The position numbers and the translations under genes are program-made. 13,453 nt of DNA, from contig JBKPSJ010000086.1 of the NCBI GenBank assembly GCA_046765875.1, positions 1 through 13,453 of the forward strand, given 5' to 3'. Shown here in pieces: positions 1 to 6,128 of the stretch; the first letter of the stretch is position 1, and each line of letters starts with the position of its first letter. The notes beneath the pieces are model-generated. The model ran no database searches and had not been told where the DNA came from. It saw only the letters and a list, made by a program, of their open reading frames with translations. The DNA comes from DASRHY01 sp046765875. Lineage in GTDB: Bacteria > Actinomycetota > Actinomycetes > Propionibacteriales > Kribbellaceae.

Positions 1-164
1 ATCCAGGTCAGCAGGGTCCAGGTCTCGTACGTCGGCTCGGTCCCGCACGGATGGTCGTACATCGACACGAAATCGAACCCGAGTCGTTCGGCCCGGACGG
101 CGTCCGCCACGGGGTCGGCACCCGGTGCGGCCGACGGCGTCAGGCCCAGCCCGAACCTGGTCAT
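1..164 (-). CDS. Luciferase-like (LLM class) flavin-dependent oxidoreductase, N-terminal 54 residues only
   Basis: The minus strand reads open from an ATG at 164 to the left edge, so only the first 54 residues are visible. The start (MTRFGLGLTPSA) followed by an ERLGFDFVSMYDHP stretch at about residues 26-39 is the typical first beta strand and helix of the bacterial luciferase-like TIM barrel, where an early 'A..AE..GFD' helix precedes the second strand. Such enzymes use reduced flavin, often F420 in actinobacteria, to oxidise or reduce small organic substrates in the cytoplasm. The ATG overlaps the TGA of the upstream oxidoreductase gene (ATGA, 161-164), so the two are probably translationally coupled and co-transcribed. 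The cofactor and substrate cannot be judged from this fragment. The family call rests on a short stretch, so it is good but not certain. Confidence 0.72.
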   Translation of the reverse strand, partial: MTRFGLGLTPSAAPGADPVADAVRAERLGFDFVSMYDHPCGTEPTYETWTLLTW

Positions 165-1039
165 CGGGCCGCGAGTTGGCGCTCGGCGTCGGCGAGCAGC
201 TCGACCACCCGAGCGCCGAACGCGACGTCGACCGGGTGCGGTTCGCCCGACTCGGCCGCCCCGACGAGTTCGGTTGCGGCGATCGCCAGCGCCTCGGTCG
301 CCGAAGCACCGCCCGGCGGCATCAGCGTGGTGCCGTGCTCGCCCCACAGCCCGGTCTCGAAGTTCGCGCCGGCCGGAGGCGCGAACAACGACAGGGACGC
401 AGTGCTGGTCGCGCCGCTCTCGTGCCTCACCACCAGGTGCACCAGGTCGCCTTCGCCACCCACCGCGGTCAGCCCGGTGATCGGCCCCAGCGCGGCCGAC
501 AGCGACGACAGCGCGTGCGGGCCCACATCCCACAGCGCACCGAACTCGCGCCGCCATGGCGACGAGCGGTACGGGTTGCCCGGCGCGTCCAGCGAGGCCA
601 GCGACCGGGTCCAGCCGCCGCGCCAGCCACCGGTCTCGCCCACCTGGACGAACCATTCCCGCGACGCGGGCACGAACCGGTGGGTGAAGAACACCACCGA
701 CGCGATCCCCTCCGACTCGGCCTCGGCGGCCAGTTCGCGCGCGTCCTCAACGGTCAGCGCCACCGGCTTGTCCAGCAGCAGGTGCTTGCCGACCGCGGCG
801 GCCTGCGTCGCCATCGACGCCTGTACATCCGGCGGCACCGCGAAGGCCACCGCGTCGACCCTGTTCAGCAACTGTCCGTAGTCGTCGTACCCGTCGACTC
901 CGAGCCGGTCCGCGAGCGCCTTCGCCTTGCCCACGTCGCGGCCCCAGACCCCGACCAGTTCGACGTCCTCGGCGGCGAGCAGACCCGGCCCGTGCGCCAT
1001 CGATGCCCAGGGTCCCGTTCCGACCAGACCGAACCGCAT
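161..1039 (-). CDS. Gfo/Idh/MocA family NAD(P)-dependent oxidoreductase
   Basis: This 292-residue cytoplasmic enzyme begins with a Rossmann nucleotide-binding strand and loop (MRFGLVGTGPWA, residues 1-12). It carries the family's DKP signature (residues 90-92, the EKP-type motif whose lysine lies at the active site) and a WDVGPHALS segment (170-178) matching the conserved D-x-G-x-H motif. Family members oxidise or reduce sugars, inositols, amino sugars or related polyols with NAD(P); the substrate here is not evident. At 292 residues it is shorter than the usual 330-390, mostly because the C-terminal sheet is compact, but no frameshift is visible. The ATG at 1039 is preceded by a strong ribosome site, GGAGG at 1048-1044, four bases upstream. 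It is followed directly by the coupled flavin monooxygenase gene, suggesting a two-step oxidation of one substrate (inference). Confidence 0.88.
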   Translation of the reverse strand: MRFGLVGTGPWASMAHGPGLLAAEDVELVGVWGRDVGKAKALADRLGVDGYDDYGQLLNRVDAVAFAVPPDVQASMATQAAAVGKHLLLDKPVALTVEDARELAAEAESEGIASVVFFTHRFVPASREWFVQVGETGGWRGGWTRSLASLDAPGNPYRSSPWRREFGALWDVGPHALSSLSAALGPITGLTAVGGEGDLVHLVVRHESGATSTASLSLFAPPAGANFETGLWGEHGTTLMPPGGASATEALAIAATELVGAAESGEPHPVDVAFGARVVELLADAERQLAAR

Positions 1040-1043
1040 ATGA

Positions 1044-1048
1044 CCTCC
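1044..1048 (-). promoter_or_regulatory. Shine-Dalgarno site of the Gfo/Idh oxidoreductase gene
   Basis: Read on the minus strand the sequence is CCGGAGGTCATATG, a near-perfect anti-16S match with four bases between GGAGG and the ATG. It fixes the start at 1039. It also contrasts with the divergent gene at 1141, which has no ribosome site. The roughly 100-base interval 1040-1140 must hold both divergent promoters; I could not pick a convincing -35/-10 pair for the minus-strand gene. Confidence 0.75.
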
Positions 1049-1127
1049 GGATGACGGCGGGATATCGCTTTGGCCACGACCATAGCCCCGTCATGAGATC
1101 GGTTCGTTCGGCGCACCCAGGCGATGT

Positions 1128-1133
1128 CAGACT
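1128..1133 (+). promoter_or_regulatory. Candidate -10 of a leaderless promoter for the HD-membrane-propeller gene
   Basis: The hexamer CAGACT lies exactly seven bases before the ATG at 1141. No Shine-Dalgarno sequence precedes that ATG. The same seven-base gap is seen at two other genes in this window (TACTCT before 6129 and TAGTCT before 6574), which places the transcription start at or next to the start codon. The hexamer itself is a weak match to the actinobacterial TANNNT consensus, and no good -35 is seen. Confidence 0.35.
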
Positions 1134-1140
1134 CGCCGCC

Positions 1141-3516
1141 ATGGAGCTGCGTGACCGGTGGAATCGCCTGCTGCCGGACGCGAAACCGCTCGGCCAGGAT
1201 CTACTCGGCCGGTACGCCGAACCCCACCGCGCATATCACGACCAGCGGCACCTGACCGAGATGCTCGACACCATCGACGAGCTCGCCGGCGAGGCCACCG
1301 ACCCCGATTCGGTCCGGCTGGCCGCGTGGTTCCACGACGCCGTCTACGACCCGCAGGCACCCGCCGGGCAGAACGAGGAGTCGTCGGCCCAACTCGCCGA
1401 GGCCGAGCTCGCGGCGTACGGATTGGACGCCTCGAAGATCGCCGAGGTCGTCCGGCTGATCCGCCTCACCGCGAGTCATTCGGCCACGGACGGTGACCCG
1501 AACGGTGCGGTGCTGTGTGATGCCGATCTGCGCATCCTGGCCGCCGACCGGGACCGGTACGACGAGTACGTTGCCGGCGTCAGGCGGGAGTACGCCCACG
1601 TCCCGGACCGCGACTTCGCCCATGGCCGCGCAGAGGTGCTTCAGCGGATCGGCGGCGGCCGGATCTACACCACCGGGCGCGGCAAGGACGCCTGGGAAAG
1701 GCCGGCCCGGGACAACCTGTACCGCGAGCTGGCCCGACTCCGCGGCACCGAGCACCGGTGGGGCGGGCTGGTACCGCTGCTCTACCTGGGCGCGGCGCTC
1801 GGTCTGGTCCTCGGCGCGTCTGTCATGCTCGGCAGGGCCGTCGCGGCGGCGCCGAGCTGGCCGGTCACCCCCGGCTCGGAGCGCGGCTTCGGCTGGTGGG
1901 CGCCGGTGATCGGTGTGGTCCTGGCCGGTCTGATGCTGGCCGCCTGGGTGTACCGCGCCCGGTCAAGAGCGATGCTCGCGTTCTGCGCGCCGCTGGCCGT
2001 CATCGGTCTGGGCGGGCTGATCCTGACCCGGCTGCGCTGGCCGGCGGTCACCGGTGCCGTGGCCATGAGCGAACGGTGGCCGTACCTGCTGCTCGCCTCG
2101 ATCGCGACCCTGCTCGGCGGCATCCTGCTCGCGGTCGGGTGCCGGCTGAGCACGTCTGCCCGGTACTCCGCACGCCCGCCGCGCGTCGCCGGCCCGGCCG
2201 CCGTGGCACTGACCGCGGCCCTGGCCACCGTGCTGGTACTGCTGGCCGGCGAGCCGTTCGTGCAGGCCCGGCTCCAGGCGGCCAACACGTTCAGCCAGGT
2301 GGCCAGGACGCCGCCGTCGGCCGACCTGCCGGTCCGGCTGGACGGCGAGCTGGCCTGGACCGGGGCACTGGCCAGCCCCGGCGCGGTCATCGGCACCGCC
2401 GGCGGGCTCGCGGTGCTGCGGCCGGACGGTGTCGTCACGCTCGACGCGGCCACCGGCGGCGTCCGCTGGTCCTACCGCCGCGCCGACATCACCAACGCCA
2501 CCGGACCGCAGGGGCACGGCCTGGTGCTGTCCGCCGACCAGCGCACGCTCGCGGTCAACCTGCCCCGTAACGACCGCACCGGCAGCATCGACCTGCCGAC
2601 CTACGCCGTCCTGGACGCGGTCACCGGCGCCGTACTGGCCGAGATCCGGACCCGCGGCACCGCTGTGGCCGTCGACGCCGAGCGGCTGATCGTGGCCGAC
2701 GGCGACGACCTGATCGGCTACCCGCTCGGGCACGAAGACGCCTGGCGGGTGCGGCCGGACTGCCCGGTGACACGGGCCGAACTGGTCGCCGGCACCGTCG
2801 TCGTGGTCGGTGACTGCGCGACCGCCGGCCGCAAGACCGTTCGCGGCCTGGACGCCGCCGACGGGTCCCAGCGCTGGATCGTCGACGTCGGCCGCAGGTT
2901 GTCCCGGGCATCCGGGACGACGGAGACGACCTCCACCGGCGACTACCGGATCGGCGACCTGGTCGCGGTGCCCGACAGCCGTCAGGTCGCCGGGGTCGGC
3001 TGGAGCCCGGAGGACGGCGGCACCCTGTACGAGTGGGTGCTCGACACCGCCAGGGGCACGCTCACCTGGTCCTTGCCGATGCCGGGCTCGCCGCGATCGC
3101 AGCCGGGCTCGGGCGCCTGTGTGCCGGCGCTGAAAGCCAACCAGACCACCCTGGTCCTGATCGCGTGCCGGCCGGCGCCGGCGGGATCGGGTCAGGTCTA
3201 CGACATCGCCGCGTCGAACCCGCTCGACGGGACGCAGCAGTGGTATCACCTGGTTCCGGTGCCGGCGGCGGTGCAGAGCGCCTGGTATCCGCGCAACGGT
3301 TTCACGCTTATGAACGACGGCCGGGTGGTGACGATGGTGCCGTCGGCGAAGGGCTGTGTCCCGATGACGATCGGCACCACCGGGGTTCAGACGCGCCCGT
3401 TCGTCAGCGGCGAGGTCGCCGTGCCCACCGTCGACTGCAATCGCCCGCAGGCGACCCTGGCCGGTACCGGGCGACCGGTGCTCGCCGGTACGACATACCT
3501 GCTCGCCCTGCGCTGA
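1141..3516 (+). CDS. HD-type phosphohydrolase fused to five membrane helices and a PQQ-like beta-propeller
   Basis: The protein has 791 residues from the ATG at 1141. Residues 1-200 match the predicted metal-dependent HD phosphohydrolases of the COG4339 type: YHDQRHL (32-38), WFHDAVYD (63-70, the HD pair), NEESSA (78-83) and LCDADLRIL (125-133) supply the likely metal ligands. Hydrophobic segments follow at about 207-232, 251-272, 277-296, 311-334 and 348-370. Residues 395-791 carry repeats of the PQQ-enzyme/BamB propeller kind, such as 'VVTLDAATGGVRWSY' and 'VRGLDAADGSQRWIV'. Arg-rich loops after helices 2 and 4 predict a cytoplasmic HD domain and an external propeller. An upstream ATG at 1093 would add 16 residues, but the HD homology begins near 1141. 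Substrate and ligand are unknown. It ends nine bases from the convergent DUF4031 gene. The domain calls are firm; the joint function is not known. Confidence 0.82.
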   Translation: MELRDRWNRLLPDAKPLGQDLLGRYAEPHRAYHDQRHLTEMLDTIDELAGEATDPDSVRLAAWFHDAVYDPQAPAGQNEESSAQLAEAELAAYGLDASKIAEVVRLIRLTASHSATDGDPNGAVLCDADLRILAADRDRYDEYVAGVRREYAHVPDRDFAHGRAEVLQRIGGGRIYTTGRGKDAWERPARDNLYRELARLRGTEHRWGGLVPLLYLGAALGLVLGASVMLGRAVAAAPSWPVTPGSERGFGWWAPVIGVVLAGLMLAAWVYRARSRAMLAFCAPLAVIGLGGLILTRLRWPAVTGAVAMSERWPYLLLASIATLLGGILLAVGCRLSTSARYSARPPRVAGPAAVALTAALATVLVLLAGEPFVQARLQAANTFSQVARTPPSADLPVRLDGELAWTGALASPGAVIGTAGGLAVLRPDGVVTLDAATGGVRWSYRRADITNATGPQGHGLVLSADQRTLAVNLPRNDRTGSIDLPTYAVLDAVTGAVLAEIRTRGTAVAVDAERLIVADGDDLIGYPLGHEDAWRVRPDCPVTRAELVAGTVVVVGDCATAGRKTVRGLDAADGSQRWIVDVGRRLSRASGTTETTSTGDYRIGDLVAVPDSRQVAGVGWSPEDGGTLYEWVLDTARGTLTWSLPMPGSPRSQPGSGACVPALKANQTTLVLIACRPAPAGSGQVYDIAASNPLDGTQQWYHLVPVPAAVQSAWYPRNGFTLMNDGRVVTMVPSAKGCVPMTIGTTGVQTRPFVSGEVAVPTVDCNRPQATLAGTGRPVLAGTTYLLALR
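3464..3491 (+). terminator. Possible hairpin near the 3' end of the HD-propeller gene
   Basis: GTACCGG at 3464-3470 pairs with CCGGTAC at 3485-3491, and CGA/TCG extend the stem across a one-base bulge, leaving a seven-base loop. It lies inside the last codons of the gene, 23 bases before the stop, with no following T-run. It may help end transcription where two convergent genes are only nine bases apart, or may be chance in GC-rich coding DNA. Confidence 0.25.
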
Positions 3517-3525
3517 CGACTCGGA

Positions 3526-3780
3526 TCAGGCCTTCCGGGCGCGGAGACCGGAGTCGATCAATCTGCGGACGAGTTCGCGGCTGGTGACCGCGGTTGCCCC
3601 AGCCTCGACCAACCGGTCGTACATTTCGGCCGGTACGTCGTAATGGTCCCGGTCGAACCCGCGCGCCGGGATCCCGTGCGCCCGGGCGAACGCGTGCAAC
3701 TCGTCGAGTGAGGTGTCGCTGACCAGGTGGGACCAGGTCCGGCCCCACCCGGGCCAGACCGGCGGGTCGATCAGGATCAT
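3526..3780 (-). CDS. DUF4031 domain-containing protein
   Basis: This is an 84-residue cytoplasmic protein starting MILIDPPVWPGWGRTWSHLV, which is the characteristic DUF4031 opening (I-D-x-P-x-W...G..WSHL). Next come a SLDELHAFARAHGIPARGFD segment and a DHYDVP motif (about residues 44-49), both typical of the family. It fills the normal length of this short family. Its biochemical role is not established. The ATG at 3780 overlaps the stop of the CutC-family gene (ATGA, 3777-3780), so it is almost certainly translated with it; an in-frame extension upstream would run through cutC and is not likely. The gene converges on the HD-propeller gene with a nine-base gap. Confidence 0.85.
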   Translation of the reverse strand: MILIDPPVWPGWGRTWSHLVSDTSLDELHAFARAHGIPARGFDRDHYDVPAEMYDRLVEAGATAVTSRELVRRLIDSGLRARKA

Positions 3781-4514
3781 GCGCCCGCCGCCGCGCCGCG
3801 ATCGAGTCTGCGGTCCTCCGCGTCCAGCAGGTTGCGCCAGGCTCGGACGAACCCGGTGTCGACGTACGCCTTGGTCCACGAGCCGTCCGGCCGTACCGAA
3901 GACCCGACATGGAACCGGCGGATCCCGCTACCGAGCAGCCAGGGCACAAGCTCGGGTCGCAGGCCGCCGCCCGCCATCGTCAGCCGCGCCACCGCCGGGT
4001 CGGCCCGGGCACGCCGGCACAGGTCGTCCAGCCCGTTCGGTACGCCGAGCACCGAGCCGGCCGTCAGTACGCCGTCAAGGCCCGGCAACGTCCGCAGTAC
4101 GCGCCAGGCAATTCGCGGCTCGAGGACGGCATCGATCGCCCGGTGGAACGTCCACGGCTTACCGGGGAAGGCGGCGGCCAGCGTGGCGCACGCCTCGGCA
4201 TCGATCTCGGCGTCGGGAGTCAGGAAGCCCAGCACGAAACCATCCGCACCGGCGGCCAGGTACGCACCGGCCAGGCCCTGCAGCCGGGTGAGATCGGCGC
4301 CGGTCGCCGTGTAACTGTCGGACAGCCGCAGCATCACCCGCAGCGGCAGATCGGTGCTGCGGCGGATCTGGCTGACCGTGGCGACCTTCGGGCTCAGCCC
4401 GTCGGCGTCCATCGACGCGCAAATCTCCAGCCGGTCCGCACCGCCGGCCTGGGCGGCCTCGGCGTCGGCCGGGTGCAGCGCGATGACCTCCAGCAGGGTG
4501 CTCACCCCGCCCAT
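3777..4514 (-). CDS. cutC: CutC family protein (copper homeostasis family)
   Basis: The 245-residue protein has the full TIM-barrel pattern of CutC: TLLEVIALHPADAEAAQAGG with ADRLEIC (about 6-32), DGLSP (38-42), PWTFHRAID (family form TFHRAFD), GVLTAGS (family RVLTSGQ), LTMAGGGLRPE (family IMAGAGVR) and RRFHVGSS (family EVHSSA). CutC was linked to copper tolerance in E. coli, but that link has been questioned and the enzyme activity is unsettled, so 'CutC family' is the safe name. Start choice: ATG at 4514 is preferred; an ATG at 4538 and a GTG at 4505 are in frame, and none has a strong ribosome site. It is coupled to the DUF4031 gene downstream. Upstream lie the repeat array and promoter of the divergent LacI-type regulator, so the two may share control (inference). 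Confidence 0.9.
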   Translation of the reverse strand: MGGVSTLLEVIALHPADAEAAQAGGADRLEICASMDADGLSPKVATVSQIRRSTDLPLRVMLRLSDSYTATGADLTRLQGLAGAYLAAGADGFVLGFLTPDAEIDAEACATLAAAFPGKPWTFHRAIDAVLEPRIAWRVLRTLPGLDGVLTAGSVLGVPNGLDDLCRRARADPAVARLTMAGGGLRPELVPWLLGSGIRRFHVGSSVRPDGSWTKAYVDTGFVRAWRNLLDAEDRRLDRGAAAGA

Positions 4515-4563
4515 GATCGCGCGCCCGGGGGCACACACCGCGCCGACCCGCCAGAAAAGGGGG

Positions 4564-4592
4564 TTGCACTAGCCCGAGAGCGTCTGTATCGT
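4564..4592 (+). promoter_or_regulatory. Sigma70-type promoter of the LacI-family regulator gene
   Basis: TTGCAC (4564-4569) and TATCGT (4587-4592) are separated by 17 bases, an ideal spacing for housekeeping promoters. Transcription would start near 4599, giving a leader of about 50 bases before the ATG at 4652. The -10 overlaps the left arm of the palindrome at 4590-4604, which is the arrangement expected for repression by a bound regulator. Confidence 0.6.
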
Positions 4593-4604
4593 TCTACTAG
4601 AACG
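4590..4604. promoter_or_regulatory. Perfect 15-bp palindrome, probable operator of the LacI-family regulator
   Basis: CGTTCTA-C-TAGAACG is a perfect 7+1+7 inverted repeat. It begins inside the predicted -10 and covers the predicted transcription start. LacI-family proteins bind palindromes of this size as dimers, and the gene for such a protein starts 48 bases downstream, so autoregulation is the natural reading. The odd spacer (one central base) is less common than the central CG step of classical LacI-family sites, so binding remains an inference. Confidence 0.6.
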
Positions 4605-4639
4605 TTTTAGAAGAACGATTTAGAAAAACGATCCAGAAG
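4601..4639 (+). repeat. Three 13-bp direct repeats in the cutC/lacI-type intergenic region
   Basis: The units are AACGTTTTAGAAG (4601-4613), AACGATTTAGAAA (4614-4626) and AACGATCCAGAAG (4627-4639). A more diverged fourth unit may occupy 4588-4600. The patch is strikingly AT-rich for this genome. The first unit shares AACG with the palindrome's right arm, and each unit repeats its AACG...AGAA half-site pattern. A multi-site operator array, or slippage-driven growth of one half-site, would explain it. The last unit supplies the AGAAGGG used as the ribosome site of the regulator. Confidence 0.8.
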
Positions 4640-4651
4640 GGCGGTGCGGCG

Positions 4652-5719
4652 ATGGCCCCCACGGTCACGATCAAGACGATCGCGCAGGCGGTCGGCGTCT
4701 CGCCGTCGACGGTCTCGAACGCGTACAACAAGCCCGGCCAATTGTCCAAGGAGCTGCGCGAGCGGATCCTCGCGGTCGCCGACGAGCTCGGGTACGCCGG
4801 TCCCGACGCGGCTGCTCGGACGCTACGCAGCGGCCGGGCCGGCTCGATCGGTGTGCTGTTCACCGACCGGCTGTCGTACGCGTTCTCCGACCCGTTCGCC
4901 GTCGGCTTCCTGGCCGGCGTGGCCGAGGAGTCGGAGAAGTTCAGCACCAGCCTGTTGTTGATGCCGGTCAGCACCCCCGACGACGTGCCCGCGGCGGCCG
5001 CGGTCCGGCAGGCCGCGATCGACAGCGCGGTCGTGTTCTGCGTAGACCGCGACCACCCGGCGCTGGATACGCTGCGCAATCGCAGCATCCCGATGGTGAC
5101 CACCGACCGGTACCACGACCCGGCGGCGCGCTGGGTGGCCATCGACGAGCAAGCCGCGGCCGCCGAGATCGGCACGCACCTGGCCAAGCTCGGCCACCAC
5201 GACATCGTCGTGATGGTCGACACCAACCGACCGGCCGGCAGCTACGCCGAGCAGCTCACGTTCGACGAGGTCGGATGCGAGGACTGCGAGGCACGGATCC
5301 GCGGACTGATGACCAACTTGCGGCTCGAAGGCCTTACCACCGGGCTGCCGGAGGCGCGGATCCGGATCGTCAGCGGCGGGCACAACGCGTTCGCCTCCGG
5401 GCGGAGCGCCGCCGAACTCGTGCTGGACACCCAGGATCGGCCGACCGCGATCGTCGGGCTGAGCGACGTGCTCGCGCTCGGTGCGATCGACGTGATGCGG
5501 ACTCGCGGGCTGACCCCGGGCCGGGACATCACCGTCACCGGTTTCGACGACGTTCCCGCCGCCGCGGCAGCCGGGCTGACCACCGTCCGGCAGCCCATCG
5601 CCGAGAAGGGCCGGCTGGCCGCACGGCTGCTCCTCGACCCCGACCTCACCGAAACCCAGATCCTGCTGCCGACCGAACTCGTCGTCCGGTCCAGCAGCGG
5701 CCCGGCTCCCCGCCGGTGA
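4652..5719 (+). CDS. LacI family transcriptional regulator
   Basis: This 355-residue DNA-binding repressor-type protein has the family layout. The N-terminal helix-turn-helix reads TIKTIAQAVGVSPSTVSNAY (residues 6-25). The hinge helix AARTLRSGRAGSIGVL (54-69) includes the minor-groove leucine L58. The rest is a periplasmic-binding-protein-like effector domain ending with the usual TVRQP and LPTELVVRSSS segments. Length is normal. A CxxC pair (C209, C212) sits in the effector domain in a segment (FDEVGCEDCEARIRG) where many relatives have no cysteine. The ATG at 4652 has a moderate site (AGAAGGG, about ten bases upstream). The effector is unknown; sugars are the usual class. Likely targets are its own promoter and perhaps the divergent cutC unit, since the operator array lies between them. 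Confidence 0.93.
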   Translation: MAPTVTIKTIAQAVGVSPSTVSNAYNKPGQLSKELRERILAVADELGYAGPDAAARTLRSGRAGSIGVLFTDRLSYAFSDPFAVGFLAGVAEESEKFSTSLLLMPVSTPDDVPAAAAVRQAAIDSAVVFCVDRDHPALDTLRNRSIPMVTTDRYHDPAARWVAIDEQAAAAEIGTHLAKLGHHDIVVMVDTNRPAGSYAEQLTFDEVGCEDCEARIRGLMTNLRLEGLTTGLPEARIRIVSGGHNAFASGRSAAELVLDTQDRPTAIVGLSDVLALGAIDVMRTRGLTPGRDITVTGFDDVPAAAAAGLTTVRQPIAEKGRLAARLLLDPDLTETQILLPTELVVRSSSGPAPRR

Positions 5720-5753
5720 CGACCAACCAACTCGCATTGATGAGGGGATAGAG

Positions 5754-5966
5754 ATGTCGCTCTACATGACACACACCGCAGTGGAGAACGCCCGCAACCT
5801 GGCGCAATCGGCGCTGCCCGACGCACCCGTGGTGCCGGACGAACCCCGCCGGATCCGCCGGAAGCTCGAGGTCCGAGCCCGGGCCGGAGCAGTGCTCCGC
5901 GCCACCGCCCAGCACGAGCTCAAGCTGGCCGAACGGATCGACCCGGCATACCCGCAGCCGAGCTGA
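5754..5966 (+). CDS. Small hypothetical protein (70 aa)
   Basis: I do not recognise this protein. It begins MSLYMTHTAVENARNLAQSA, has no membrane segment or signal peptide, and is strongly charged in the middle (EPRRIRRKLEVRARAG). Helices are likely at about residues 8-20 and 33-62. A good ribosome site, AGGGG at 5743-5747, lies six bases before the ATG, and codon use is like the neighbours, so I regard it as a real gene. It follows the LacI-type gene by 34 bases with no terminator between them, so the two probably share a transcript that ends at the hairpin 25 bases after its stop. It could be a co-regulated small partner, but nothing in the sequence shows that. Confidence 0.7.
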   Translation: MSLYMTHTAVENARNLAQSALPDAPVVPDEPRRIRRKLEVRARAGAVLRATAQHELKLAERIDPAYPQPS

Positions 5967-5990
5967 CGCCGCCTCCACCGCCGTCGATCC

Positions 5991-6026
5991 ATCGGGCCCC
6001 GCGCACCTGGCCGCGCGGGGCCCGAT
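5991..6026 (+). terminator. Strong rho-independent-type hairpin terminator
   Basis: ATCGGGCCCCGCGC (5991-6004) and GCGCGGGGCCCGAT (6013-6026) form a perfect 14-bp stem with an eight-base loop. There is no U-tract, which is usual for actinobacterial terminators. It closes the regulator/small-protein unit and insulates the next gene. Being symmetrical, it could act in either direction. Confidence 0.85.
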
Positions 6027-6043
6027 CTGCGTCCGCCGGTGCT

Positions 6044-6082
6044 CATCGATACGGCACATCGATACGGGACATCGGTCTGGGC
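6044..6082 (+). repeat. Second 13-bp tandem repeat array, upstream of the small gene at 6129
   Basis: The units are CATCGATACGGCA (6044-6056), CATCGATACGGGA (6057-6069) and a diverged CATCGGTCTGGGC (6070-6082). The first two differ at one base. Relative to the predicted leaderless start at 6129 the array spans about -47 to -85, the usual place for activator sites. Its sequence is unrelated to the 4601-4639 array although the period is the same. An in-frame GTG at 6039 would make the repeats coding, but it has no ribosome site. Confidence 0.7.
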
Positions 6083-6115
6083 ACACGGCTCCCTGCGTTG
6101 CGTGGTCAGGCGCTC

Positions 6116-6121
6116 TACTCT
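6116..6121 (+). promoter_or_regulatory. -10 element of a leaderless promoter (small gene at 6129)
   Basis: TACTCT fits the TANNNT -10 consensus and ends seven bases before the ATG at 6129. No ribosome site is present, so transcription is expected to begin at the start codon. The -35 region is poor, which would fit dependence on an activator bound at the repeats upstream. Confidence 0.55.
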
Positions 6122-6128
6122 GGCAACG

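Noticed and set aside
1003..1140. Longer start for the HD-propeller protein (in-frame starts at 1003 and 1093)
   Set aside because: The extra residues overlap the divergent oxidoreductase or its ribosome site, show no family similarity, and lack any ribosome site. ATG at 1141 fits the family N terminus and the seven-base -10 spacing.
1782..3249. Long open frames on the minus strand across the HD-propeller gene, and similar long frames opposite the TelA and AAA genes
   Set aside because: They are Arg/Gly/Pro/Val-rich shadows caused by GC-rich third positions, without recognisable domains, while the plus-strand frames carry clear motifs.
6039..6128. N-terminal extension of the small gene at 6129 from a GTG at 6039
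   Set aside because: It would be built from the 13-bp repeats, has no ribosome site, and places the TACTCT promoter element inside the gene.
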